From positions 1 through 7,955 of the forward strand of contig CAZZBP010000077.1 in the NCBI GenBank assembly GCA_964652755.1: DNA of 7,955 nucleotides. The letters run 5' to 3'. Each line of letters opens with the position of its first letter. The stretch's first letter is position 1. A program made the position numbers and the translations under genes. This document shows, piece by piece, positions 1 to 5,835 of this stretch. The stretch is from UBA11795 sp964652755. GTDB lineage: Bacteria; Chloroflexota; Dehalococcoidia; Lucifugimonadales; UBA826. The notes under the pieces are model-generated. The model was not told the DNA's origin and did no database searches. It saw only the letters and a list, made by a program, of their open reading frames with translations.

Positions 1-2
1 TC

Positions 3-50
3 ATCACTATGAAGTTGTTGGTATCACGATATAATCAACGTCTTGGATAG
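3..50 (+). CDS. Possible 3' end of an upstream gene (accA-like tail), partial
   Basis: Reading from position 3, an open frame gives ITMKLLVSRYNQRLG and stops at TAG (48-50). The pattern of a hydrophobic helix, then RY, a few polar residues and a Gly resembles the C-terminal helix of the acetyl-CoA carboxylase carboxyltransferase alpha subunit (AccA), which often ends in an RY-x-K/R-F/L-x-x-G type tail. An accA gene would also suit the fabF gene further downstream. Only 15 residues are visible, and a second frame (from position 2) also stays open to a stop at 32-34, so both the coding status and the identity are guesses from a very short piece. Confidence 0.3.
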   Translation: MTMKLLVSRYNQRLG

Positions 51-96
51 ATCTTGGAAAGATACGGTTACCGAACATTGATCGTACACCCTTAAA

Positions 97-1551
97 TTGA
101 CTGAAATAAATACTCGTTCATTACCGGATAAACTAACCTACGAAAGCGCATTGGCACTGTCAATGTCGTTAGCCGATTTTGAGAGAAATGTGAACCATCC
201 GACACACTCCACATTTCATCTTGAGCGGATGAGGCTACTAACTAAGCTGCTAGGTGATCCTCAACACTCTGTGCCCTCCATCCATGTAGCAGGAACAAAG
301 GGCAAAGGTAGTACGTGTGCGATGGTGACTTCGGCATTATCTAAAGCAGGGCTTAAGGTCGGTCTCACGACTTCTCCTCACCTACATTCGGTGACTGAAA
401 GAATTCGGATAGGGTTCGAGCCGATATCCAAAGATTTGTTTACTAATCTGGTGAGATATTTGTGGCCTTTCGTGAGAAGGGTTGAAGTAGACGGAAACTA
501 TGGTGCCCCCACCTGGTTTGAATTTATGATCGTAGCGGCGTTTCAATATTTTCAGGATGAAAAAGTCGACATTCAGGTTGTGGAGACAGGTCTTGGGGGT
601 CGACTAGATGCGACTAATATACTAAGACCAATTCTCACTTCAATTACATCAATCAGCATAGACCATGCCAATATTCTCGGGGATAACGTACGGGATATAG
701 CTAAAGAGAAATCAGGTATAATCAAAGAAACTGTGCCTGTTATCGTCGCTCCTCAGCAGTCATCTGCACAGGCACTTAATGTGATCAGTGAGGTCGCGCA
801 ATCCCAAAATGCACCGTTAGTGGACGTGTCCCAATCTCACCCAGTTGAAATTGTCCAAGCTGGTTTGTTTGGACAAAGCATATGCGTAACTGGCAATTTA
901 TCTACGTATAAAATTGATCTCCCGCTTTTGGGTAAATATCAGGCTGATAACGCTGCTACGGCTATCGCAGTGTTGGAGTCACTGGTGAAAGAAGGATACT
1001 TTATTAGCAAAGAGGCAATTGAAGAGGGACTTTCTTGTGTGAAATGGCCTGCACGATTGGAAATTGTTAACGAGTCTGATCCCTTCATTGTGGTGGATGG
1101 TGCCCATAACCCATATTCTGCGAGATGTCTTGCGGATGCGATTGACTTGATAAAAAGGTCGGAAATGAAATTACGAGGGGAGATAATACTTGTTTTTGGT
1201 GCTCTTAAGAATCATGACTGTTTAGGAATACTACGTGAATTTTTACGTCTAGATCCTATATTGATCCCTGTTTCTTCGAGGCATCCGAAGACTGCCCCTC
1301 ACATTGATATTGTCAAAAGTGCCGATGAAATTGGAATTTCGTTGGACGAGAGATCTAGAGCGGGATTTGAAAACCTTGCGCAAGCCATGGAATACGCACT
1401 TTCTAGAACTAGGGCTAAAGATATGGTGTTGGGAACAGGGTCACTATCAGTGGCAGCAGAAATTATTGAATGGAAAAGGAAAATTGCGCCTGAACTGTAT
1501 CCTGGTCTTTTACCAGATACGGTGGTCGGTAATGATCCAAACAACAGATGA
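97..1551 (+). CDS. folC: Bifunctional dihydrofolate synthase / folylpolyglutamate synthase
   Basis: This cytoplasmic Mur-ligase-family enzyme adds L-glutamate, using ATP, to dihydropteroate (making dihydrofolate) and to tetrahydrofolates (making polyglutamates). Visible motifs in the 484 residues are the P-loop GTKGKGST (66-73), SPHL (93-96) followed by ERI, the metal-site block VETGLGGRLDATN (162-174), the DH...LGD...IAKEKSGIIK block (189-210), LLGKYQADNAATA (277-289), WPARLE (317-322), VVDGAHNP (332-339) and a C-terminal GTGSL (446-450). The usual catalytic elements are all present. The start is TTG at 97: an in-frame TGA at 79-81 blocks anything earlier, and the family's typical N-terminal TYE-x-AL segment lies at residues 14-19, so the ATG at 163 would be too late. 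No clear Shine-Dalgarno site precedes 97. At 484 residues it is somewhat longer than the usual 420-450, with short extra tails at both ends. It ends 15 bases before fabF. Confidence 0.95.
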   Translation: MTEINTRSLPDKLTYESALALSMSLADFERNVNHPTHSTFHLERMRLLTKLLGDPQHSVPSIHVAGTKGKGSTCAMVTSALSKAGLKVGLTTSPHLHSVTERIRIGFEPISKDLFTNLVRYLWPFVRRVEVDGNYGAPTWFEFMIVAAFQYFQDEKVDIQVVETGLGGRLDATNILRPILTSITSISIDHANILGDNVRDIAKEKSGIIKETVPVIVAPQQSSAQALNVISEVAQSQNAPLVDVSQSHPVEIVQAGLFGQSICVTGNLSTYKIDLPLLGKYQADNAATAIAVLESLVKEGYFISKEAIEEGLSCVKWPARLEIVNESDPFIVVDGAHNPYSARCLADAIDLIKRSEMKLRGEIILVFGALKNHDCLGILREFLRLDPILIPVSSRHPKTAPHIDIVKSADEIGISLDERSRAGFENLAQAMEYALSRTRAKDMVLGTGSLSVAAEIIEWKRKIAPELYPGLLPDTVVGNDPNNR

Positions 1552-1566
1552 CGTAAGGATAAATAT

Positions 1567-2823
1567 ATGCCATTAAACCGAAAAAGGAAAAGAGTCGTTA
1601 TAACTGGAATGGGGGTCATGTCGCCGCTTGGGAAAACCGTGGATGAATATTGGAATGGCTTGGTTGAAGGCGCATCTGGGATTGGAAAGATAACACTCTG
1701 TGACACAAAGGAATTTCCATCTGACATTGCAGGTGAAGTAGATGACTTTGATCCCGCTCAGTATGCGAGCCGTAAAGAAACCCGAAGAATGGCCCGATTC
1801 TCCCAGATGGCCGTGGCAGCTGCAGCTACAGCCATTGAAAATTCTACTCTGAATCTTTCTGTTGAAGATGGAACTCGATTGGGTGTTGTAATGGGTAATG
1901 GGAACGGCGGATTTCCTACGACGGAGGACAATTCTCGGGTTCTTTTTGAGAAGGGAGCGATGCGGATGAGTCCGTTCTTTGTCCCTATGATACTTCCTAA
2001 CATGGCTGCTGCTCAGATTAGTCGGATATTCGGTTTTCGGGGTTATACCAATACCGTCATAACCGCATGCGCGGCAGGTAATCAGGCGATTGGTGAGGCA
2101 GCGGAAGTAATCCGAAGAGGGGCAGCAGATGTGGTTCTTGGTGGGGGATGCGAGGCCGGTATTAGTCGGCTTGGACTTGGTGGGTTTCATGTTATAAAGG
2201 CCCTAAGTAGATACGAAGGAGATCCCGCGAGGGCCAGTCGGCCATTTGATGCGACTAGGGATGGGTTTGTACCTGCTGAAGGGGCGGGAGTTCTAGTGAT
2301 GGAGAGTCTTGAACATGCACTCGATCGGGAAGTCGACATTTTGGCCGAGGTTCTAGGTTATGGCGTTTCATCAGACGCATTTCACACCGTGCAACCGGAC
2401 GAAAATGGGGATGGGGCTGCTCGGGCAATTAGATTAGCGATCGAAGATTCGGGAGTTGAATATTCGGACATCGACTACATTAATGCTCACGGCACGTCAA
2501 CACCTTTAAACGACGCATCGGAAACCAAAGCGATTAGGAAAGTTTTTGGCAGACAGGCTTCACGTATCCCAGTTAGTTCAACCAAATCCATGATCGGACA
2601 TGCACTGGGTGGTGCCGGAGCAATAGAAGGTGTGGCGGTTGTTAAAACGATCGAGTCTGGAGTTATTCACCCAACAATCAACTATGAGAATCCGGACCCA
2701 CTATGTGATCTCGATGTTGTACCTAACCAGGCAAGGAGGTCAAAAGTAAAAAAAGTCCTGTCCAATAACTTTGGATTTGGAGGGCAGAACGCTTGTTTGG
2801 TTTATGGAGCATTTGAGGAATAA
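1567..2823 (+). CDS. fabF: Beta-ketoacyl-ACP synthase II (3-oxoacyl-ACP synthase)
   Basis: FabF is a cytoplasmic condensing enzyme that elongates acyl-ACP with malonyl-ACP, releasing CO2, in type II fatty-acid synthesis. The 418-residue length is typical. The thiolase-fold motifs are complete: N-terminal VVITGMGVMSPLG (10-22), nucleophile Cys168 in TACAAGNQAIGEA, His308 in NAHGTSTPLND, Lys340 and His345 in STKSMIGHALGGAGAIE, and the C-terminal gating loop NNFGFGGQNA (400-409). The Cys-His-His set marks an elongating KAS rather than a FabH-type or a decarboxylase-only (Gln) paralogue. The ATG at 1567 has a TAAGGA ribosome site at 1554-1559, seven bases upstream. The gene follows folC by 15 bases, so the two are probably one transcript. 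It converges with the minus-strand gene ending at 2845, leaving only 21 bases between them. KAS I (FabB) is the main alternative name; length and motifs fit FabF better. Confidence 0.95.
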   Translation: MPLNRKRKRVVITGMGVMSPLGKTVDEYWNGLVEGASGIGKITLCDTKEFPSDIAGEVDDFDPAQYASRKETRRMARFSQMAVAAAATAIENSTLNLSVEDGTRLGVVMGNGNGGFPTTEDNSRVLFEKGAMRMSPFFVPMILPNMAAAQISRIFGFRGYTNTVITACAAGNQAIGEAAEVIRRGAADVVLGGGCEAGISRLGLGGFHVIKALSRYEGDPARASRPFDATRDGFVPAEGAGVLVMESLEHALDREVDILAEVLGYGVSSDAFHTVQPDENGDGAARAIRLAIEDSGVEYSDIDYINAHGTSTPLNDASETKAIRKVFGRQASRIPVSSTKSMIGHALGGAGAIEGVAVVKTIESGVIHPTINYENPDPLCDLDVVPNQARRSKVKKVLSNNFGFGGQNACLVYGAFEE

Positions 2824-2844
2824 CTTGCTTTTTTGGATATTCGT

Positions 2845-3129
2845 TTACGGAATGTCAAATCTTTCTGATACTGGAGATTTTTCCCACAGGACCTCTGCTC
2901 CTGCCATTGCCACATCCCTTTCTGAGCTTTTCTTCCAACTATCATAAATCCCGTCATTGTCCCATAAAACTATTGAACTGATCTGATTAGAATTGGTTCT
3001 CGCTAACAGCGTTGTTCTACTTATGAAACCAGGTGCATTACTTTGAGCGAGTCCGTTTCCGTCTAACAGTTCTCTAGCTTTTTCAAACATTCCCTTTTTT
3101 GCCCAATGGTGCGTCAAGACCCCTATCAT
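2845..3129 (-). CDS. Small dimeric alpha-beta barrel protein, antibiotic-biosynthesis-monooxygenase-like
   Basis: A 94-residue soluble protein with no signal peptide or membrane segment. The pattern of a first beta strand ending in THHWAKKG (6-13), an amphipathic helix (14-30), a NAPGFIS turn and strand (31-37), a strand SSIVLWDNDG (51-60) and a final helix with W65 is that of the ferredoxin-like fold used by ABM-domain and related proteins, which usually dimerise into a barrel. Some members are cofactor-free monooxygenases or haem-degrading enzymes; others have no known activity. The paired histidines (7-8) are notable, but their role is unknown. The start at 3129 is well supported by a strong TAAGGAG site (plus-strand 3138-3144), eight bases upstream. 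It lies 47 bases downstream of the NIPSNAP-like gene on the same strand and is probably co-transcribed with it. Gene is real with good confidence; the family call is moderate and the function is unknown. Confidence 0.72.
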   Translation of the reverse strand: MIGVLTHHWAKKGMFEKARELLDGNGLAQSNAPGFISRTTLLARTNSNQISSIVLWDNDGIYDSWKKSSERDVAMAGAEVLWEKSPVSERFDIP

Positions 3130-3137
3130 ATATAAAA

Positions 3138-3144
3138 CTCCTTA
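3138..3144 (-). promoter_or_regulatory. Ribosome binding site TAAGGAG for the ABM-like gene
   Basis: The minus strand reads TAAGGAG here, eight bases before the ATG at 3129-3127. This near-perfect anti-16S match fixes the start of this small gene and supports its being translated. Confidence 0.75.
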
Positions 3145-3176
3145 GTATTAATTATGGGTCAGTGTATTGTTGCAAC

Positions 3177-3824
3177 CTAGAAGTCAGTTGATCTCATAAG
3201 TTCGACCCAAGTGTCTCGTGTGAGCTCTACTCTGCGTTCCCTGAGAGCTTTCTCCCTGTCCCAAAGTTGATCTTCAATATTAGAATTGTATCTTTGCTCC
3301 TGCGGGAAACGAGTTTCCTCCCAGTGCGCTGGTCCGTCGTATCCAGTGAGCAGCACGATTTCCGAGGGAGAGACCGATGCCATTGGGGTCCACATACCCA
3401 GAACGCAAGCGCCCATGTTCTCGATTCTAGGCCAAATACCTTCTTCGGAACAGGTCACGAACTCTGATATATCGGTTGGCGATATGAAGAATTTGCGATA
3501 TCCATAAACTGATCTTCGGTCTTCAGGAGGGACAGTATCTTTTGGCCTAGAAGCGATTGGTCTTAGAAGCCTGACAGATTCTTGACTTATTAAAGACTCA
3601 CGATTAACGCTCCAAGCTCCTTGCGCAGTTTGCCAAGATTCTAGATCTGCGTAAGATGTCATTTGGAGTAAATGAGTAGATGGTCTTCCTATCATCCCAG
3701 TGAGCATACAAATTACCTTTCCTCCGGAGGCTCTCAGAGAAGGCCAAACAGTGTTACGGCACAATTCTATGTAGTTGTTTCTTGACTCGATTTCTAATAC
3801 TGATTGTCTCTCCTCGGTGATCAT
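3177..3824 (-). CDS. Tandem NIPSNAP-like (ferredoxin-fold) protein of unknown function
   Basis: A 215-residue soluble protein made of two related halves. In the first half W27-P28, G34, Y58 and W64 mark the motif; in the second half W131-P132, G138, Y162 and W168 occur at exactly the same spacing, a constant offset of 104 residues. This shows an internal duplication. The pattern (helix, WP, a Gly-containing strand, an aromatic strand ending Y...W) resembles NIPSNAP-family and other dimeric alpha-beta barrel domains, so one chain could form a pseudo-dimeric barrel by itself. The C-terminus (182-215) is highly charged and probably helical. No catalytic residue can be assigned. The start is taken as ATG at 3824 because AAAAGGA (plus-strand 3833-3839) sits eight bases upstream; an in-frame TTG at 3845 would add seven residues but has no ribosome site. 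It is the first gene of a likely two-gene unit with the ABM-like gene. The gene is near certain, the family call moderate, the substrate unknown. Confidence 0.75.
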   Translation of the reverse strand: MITEERQSVLEIESRNNYIELCRNTVWPSLRASGGKVICMLTGMIGRPSTHLLQMTSYADLESWQTAQGAWSVNRESLISQESVRLLRPIASRPKDTVPPEDRRSVYGYRKFFISPTDISEFVTCSEEGIWPRIENMGACVLGMWTPMASVSPSEIVLLTGYDGPAHWEETRFPQEQRYNSNIEDQLWDREKALRERRVELTRDTWVELMRSTDF

Positions 3825-3832
3825 AGCAGTCG

Positions 3833-3839
3833 TCCTTTT
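3833..3839 (-). promoter_or_regulatory. Ribosome binding site AAAAGGA that decides the NIPSNAP-like start
   Basis: The minus strand reads AAAAGGA, eight bases before the ATG at 3824-3822. The alternative TTG at 3845-3843 lies upstream of this site and has no purine-rich stretch of its own, so the ATG is preferred. Confidence 0.65.
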
Positions 3840-3845
3840 ACTCAA

Positions 3846-3874
3846 ATTAATTTAGCTAATTCCACTTTTGGCAA
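3846..3874 (-). promoter_or_regulatory. Candidate sigma-70-type promoter for the minus-strand unit
   Basis: On the minus strand TTGCCA (3874-3869, five of six consensus bases) is followed after 17 bases by ATTAAT (3851-3846, four of six). Transcription from it would start near 3839, giving a very short leader that just includes the ribosome site. In that case the upstream TTG at 3845 would lie outside the message, consistent with the chosen ATG start. It was found by eye in AT-rich DNA, where chance matches are common. Confidence 0.3.
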
Positions 3875-4193
3875 ATTCGTCAGACAGAAATTTAATCAGA
3901 TTCAGGATCTTTTTTTCGACCCGTTGGGTTCGCGTCTTGATTAACACTAGGCGCTTAGTAGTTATTGAATTGAATTCTGGGATTTTTTACTCTATTCAAA
4001 TATTACTACTCGGTAATTATGTGTGTGAGTAAGTAAATGTCTTTCATCTAGCATCCAGATTCCAGTCATTACAAACAAATGCTCTGCCCCATTCTATTAG
4101 TTTTTTGTAATGTCGAGTACCAAAATTTTCTCTCGTAATGTTATCCAATTGAGTTTGGTAACTCCGAGACAGTAATTGCCTGTTCAAAGTCAT

Positions 4194-4222
4194 ATCACAA
4201 TTTTCTTGAATTCAATTATAAG
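4194..4222 (+). promoter_or_regulatory. Weak candidate promoter for apt
   Basis: TATAAG at 4217-4222 matches the -10 consensus at five of six positions. Seventeen bases upstream is ATCACA (4194-4199), four of six for a -35 box. The spacer contains the palindrome TTGAATTCAA (4206-4215), which could be an operator. The leader to apt would be about 100 bases. Weak, by eye only. Confidence 0.22.
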
Positions 4223-4329
4223 GCGTTCTAGCCATTTATCCTTTGGAGTTTTACTTTGAAAAGACTGGTTTCATTGTCAATTTGAAGTTAGACTCCTGTT
4301 TATGTCGGTAACCTTGACAGCGGAGGAAA

Positions 4330-4842
4330 ATGAATCTACACAAGTTCGTAAGAACTGTTCCTGATTTTCCTAAAGATGGGATTCTCTTTAGAGATATAAC
4401 GCCGTTGCTAGCCGACATCGAGGCATTCAACTTTGCGATTGATAATATGGTCCTTTTGTCTAAGCGATTTCGGCCTGACATCATTGCAGGTATAGAATCC
4501 AGGGGATTCTTATTCGGAGCTCCTATATCGTTGAGATTAGGGCTTCCTTTTGTGCCCATCAGAAAAGAAGGGAAATTGCCTTTTGAGAAAAAAACTGCCC
4601 GATATGATCTCGAATATGGCGACGATATGTTGGAGATTCATGTCGATGCCTTTCAGCCTGGTCAAAAAGTATTAGTGGTGGATGATTTGATAGCAACGGG
4701 AGGAACCTTAGAGGCTTCGTCAAGGCTTGTAGAATCACTAAATGCAGAAGTTGTTGGTTTATGTGTCCTAATTGAGTTATCAGGTTTCGGTGCAAAGGAA
4801 TTTCTCTCGGGTAGAAAAGTATTGTCCGTATTGCGGTTCTAG
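4330..4842 (+). CDS. apt: Adenine phosphoribosyltransferase
   Basis: Apt is a cytoplasmic purine-salvage enzyme that joins adenine and PRPP to give AMP and diphosphate. The 170-residue length is normal for the short bacterial form. The N-terminus matches the family closely (FVRTVPDFPKDGILFRDITPLL, residues 6-27). Further in are the base-binding segment IAGIESRGFLFGAPI (52-66), the flexible-loop region RKEGKLPFEKKT (78-89) and the type I PRPP-binding motif VLVVDDLIATGGT (114-126). No key residue appears missing, and the C-terminus ends normally with a short strand after GRK. The ATG at 4330 is set by the conserved N-terminus. The GGAGG site at 4322-4326 is only three bases upstream, closer than ideal. 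It has no tight operon partner: about 500 non-coding bases lie before it and 158 after it. Confidence 0.95.
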   Translation: MNLHKFVRTVPDFPKDGILFRDITPLLADIEAFNFAIDNMVLLSKRFRPDIIAGIESRGFLFGAPISLRLGLPFVPIRKEGKLPFEKKTARYDLEYGDDMLEIHVDAFQPGQKVLVVDDLIATGGTLEASSRLVESLNAEVVGLCVLIELSGFGAKEFLSGRKVLSVLRF

Positions 4843-4862
4843 TGTTGCCCCATGTTTTTCAT

Positions 4863-4890
4863 TTGACATTGTTATGTTGATTTGTAAACT
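4863..4890 (+). promoter_or_regulatory. Candidate promoter for the cytidylate-kinase-like gene
   Basis: A perfect -35 hexamer TTGACA (4863-4868) is followed by a 16-base spacer and TAAACT (4885-4890, four of six for a -10). It lies just after the apt stop and about 105 bases before the kinase-like start, so the gene may have its own transcript. An inverted repeat (TCACTA 4945-4950, TAGTGA 4964-4969) falls in the predicted leader. Confidence 0.35.
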
Positions 4891-4944
4891 TCATAGCGAA
4901 CTGGAAGGAGCCAATACCTATAAGGCCCCGATCAACATTCTCAC

Positions 4945-4969
4945 TCACTACCGGTAAGTCGCTTAGTGA
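4945..4969 (+). repeat. Inverted repeat in the leader of the kinase-like gene
   Basis: TCACTA (4945-4950) and TAGTGA (4964-4969) are perfect inverted copies separated by 13 bases, ending 31 bases before the ATG at 5001. The stem is only six pairs with no T-run after it, so it is not a standard terminator. It could be an operator or chance. Confidence 0.3.
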
Positions 4970-5000
4970 ATTCTAGAAGACAAGAGCATGGAGAAGGAAA

Positions 5001-5732
5001 ATGTCAGTCATCACGTTAGGTGGAATGTCAGGCGGGGGCGCTCGTAACCTAGGCCCTATGGTGGCGGAGAAACTGGGAGCTGACTACGTGGATAGATTTT
5101 TTCTATCAAATGTAGCTAAGGAATTGGGCGCTACTGTGGAAGCCCTTCATCAGCGTGAAGAAAGACCCCCTAGTCGTAGCGAGCGTTGGTTTAGGGTGAT
5201 TCAAAGAATCCTAGAACGATCTGCCGTTACAGGTGCGGGTGGTGACCCTTATTTTGGCCCAGGAGCAGCGGCCTTTTTAACGGAGGAGTACGATGATATT
5301 CCCCAACCTATTATAACCCGTGGACATGAATTAGAGGATGATGTATACATAGAGGCTGTTCACAACACAATGCGAGATATGGCGGATGAAGGAAACGTTG
5401 TTTTCGTTGGTAGAGGAGGACACGTAATTTTAAATGACATGCCTAATGTTCTAAGAGTGGGTGTTGTTGCTCACTTGGAGGATAGAATAGAAACATTGAT
5501 GTCTCGTGAGAATCTGGACCACGAATCTGCTCAGGATGTTGTTGCCAGCCGAGACAGGGCTCGCCAGTATTATTTCCAGAAGTTTTTTGATTTAGATGAC
5601 CCCGATAGACCTGATCTTTATCACATGGTCCTAAATACGAGTGAAATAAGTCTAGAATATGCTACCGACATAGTTATCGATGGTCTTCACGGGCTTGAGG
5701 ATGGAAAGATAATAGGACCTATTAAATCATGA
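5001..5732 (+). CDS. Cytidylate-kinase-like family P-loop protein
   Basis: A 243-residue soluble protein of the cytidylate-kinase-like NTPase family, distinct from classical Cmk. The N-terminal ITLGGMSGGGARNLGPMVAEKLG segment (4-26) aligns with the nucleotide-binding loop of this family, in which the classical GxGK[S/T] lysine is absent and the sequence is GSGG-like. ADYVDR (27-32) follows, as in the usual 'YYDR' element. A second conserved block VVFVGRGGHVIL (133-144) and the arginine-rich lid region followed by FDLDDPDRPDLYHMVLNTSEIS (196-217) also fit the family. Family members are presumed nucleotide or nucleoside phosphotransferases, but their substrates are mostly untested, so CMP is not assured. 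The ATG at 5001 has GGAG at 4990-4993, seven bases upstream. It lies 158 bases after apt and 103 bases before dppD on the same strand. The family is confident; the exact reaction is not. Confidence 0.82.
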   Translation: MSVITLGGMSGGGARNLGPMVAEKLGADYVDRFFLSNVAKELGATVEALHQREERPPSRSERWFRVIQRILERSAVTGAGGDPYFGPGAAAFLTEEYDDIPQPIITRGHELEDDVYIEAVHNTMRDMADEGNVVFVGRGGHVILNDMPNVLRVGVVAHLEDRIETLMSRENLDHESAQDVVASRDRARQYYFQKFFDLDDPDRPDLYHMVLNTSEISLEYATDIVIDGLHGLEDGKIIGPIKS

Positions 5733-5768
5733 GATTATTATATAAACTATTACTATATCAATCAGAAA

Positions 5769-5798
5769 TTGAATAACTCGGAATCAAACACTGATATT
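5769..5798 (+). promoter_or_regulatory. Weak candidate promoter for the dppDF-like genes
   Basis: TTGAAT (5769-5774, four of six) is followed after 18 bases by GATATT (5793-5798, four of six). The -10 candidate sits inside the inverted repeat at 5788-5805. If the promoter is real, a protein bound at the repeat would block it. Both hexamers are imperfect. Confidence 0.22.
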
Positions 5799-5805
5799 TC
5801 AGTGT
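5788..5805 (+). repeat. Perfect inverted repeat upstream of dppD (operator or hairpin)
   Basis: ACACTGA and TCAGTGT form a perfect seven-base inverted repeat around a TATT centre, 30 bases before the dppD-like ATG. It has no T-run, so it is not a terminator for the upstream gene. The symmetric 18-base shape and its place just before the ribosome site suggest a repressor operator or a 5' leader hairpin. Confidence 0.5.
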
Positions 5806-5835
5806 GGATGTGGGATATTCACTGGAGGTTCATGT

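Larger units (their letters stand above)
3825..4329. other. Non-coding region of about 500 bases between divergent units
   Basis: No open frame with a plausible start, ribosome site and protein-like composition was seen on either strand. The region is AT-rich. It holds the candidate promoters for the minus-strand unit (left end) and apt (right end), a T7 run next to an imperfect GC hairpin (3910-3932), and the ten-base palindrome TTGAATTCAA at 4206-4215, part of which (TTGAATTC) recurs at 3970-3977. No tRNA-like cloverleaf or terminal inverted repeats were recognised. It may simply be a divergent regulatory region, or it could hide a small RNA or a decayed gene. Confidence 0.6.

Noticed and set aside
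1573..2190. A 205-codon minus-strand frame opposite fabF
   Set aside because: It lies entirely within the strongly supported fabF gene, and its translation is rich in Ser, Arg and His with no recognisable motif. It is an antisense shadow.
2808..2834. Possible terminator after fabF: AGCA and TGCT flanking a 14-base loop, then a T-run
   Set aside because: A four-base stem with a large loop is too weak to call, even though the T-run (2829-2834) is suggestive.
3910..3932. GC hairpin (CGACCC/GGGTTCG) next to seven T bases as an intrinsic terminator
   Set aside because: On the plus strand the T-run precedes the hairpin, and on the minus strand the hairpin is followed by A bases. Neither orientation gives a hairpin followed by U, and no gene ends here.
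3924..3936. A GGTTCG stretch resembling a tRNA T-arm
   Set aside because: No matching acceptor, D or anticodon stems could be found around it.
4772..4957. A 61-codon frame with a CPYC zinc-ribbon-like motif overlapping the end of apt
   Set aside because: Over a third of it is an out-of-frame reading of the apt C-terminus, it has no ribosome site, and the CPYCG stretch comes from bases that encode conserved-length apt residues. Probably chance.
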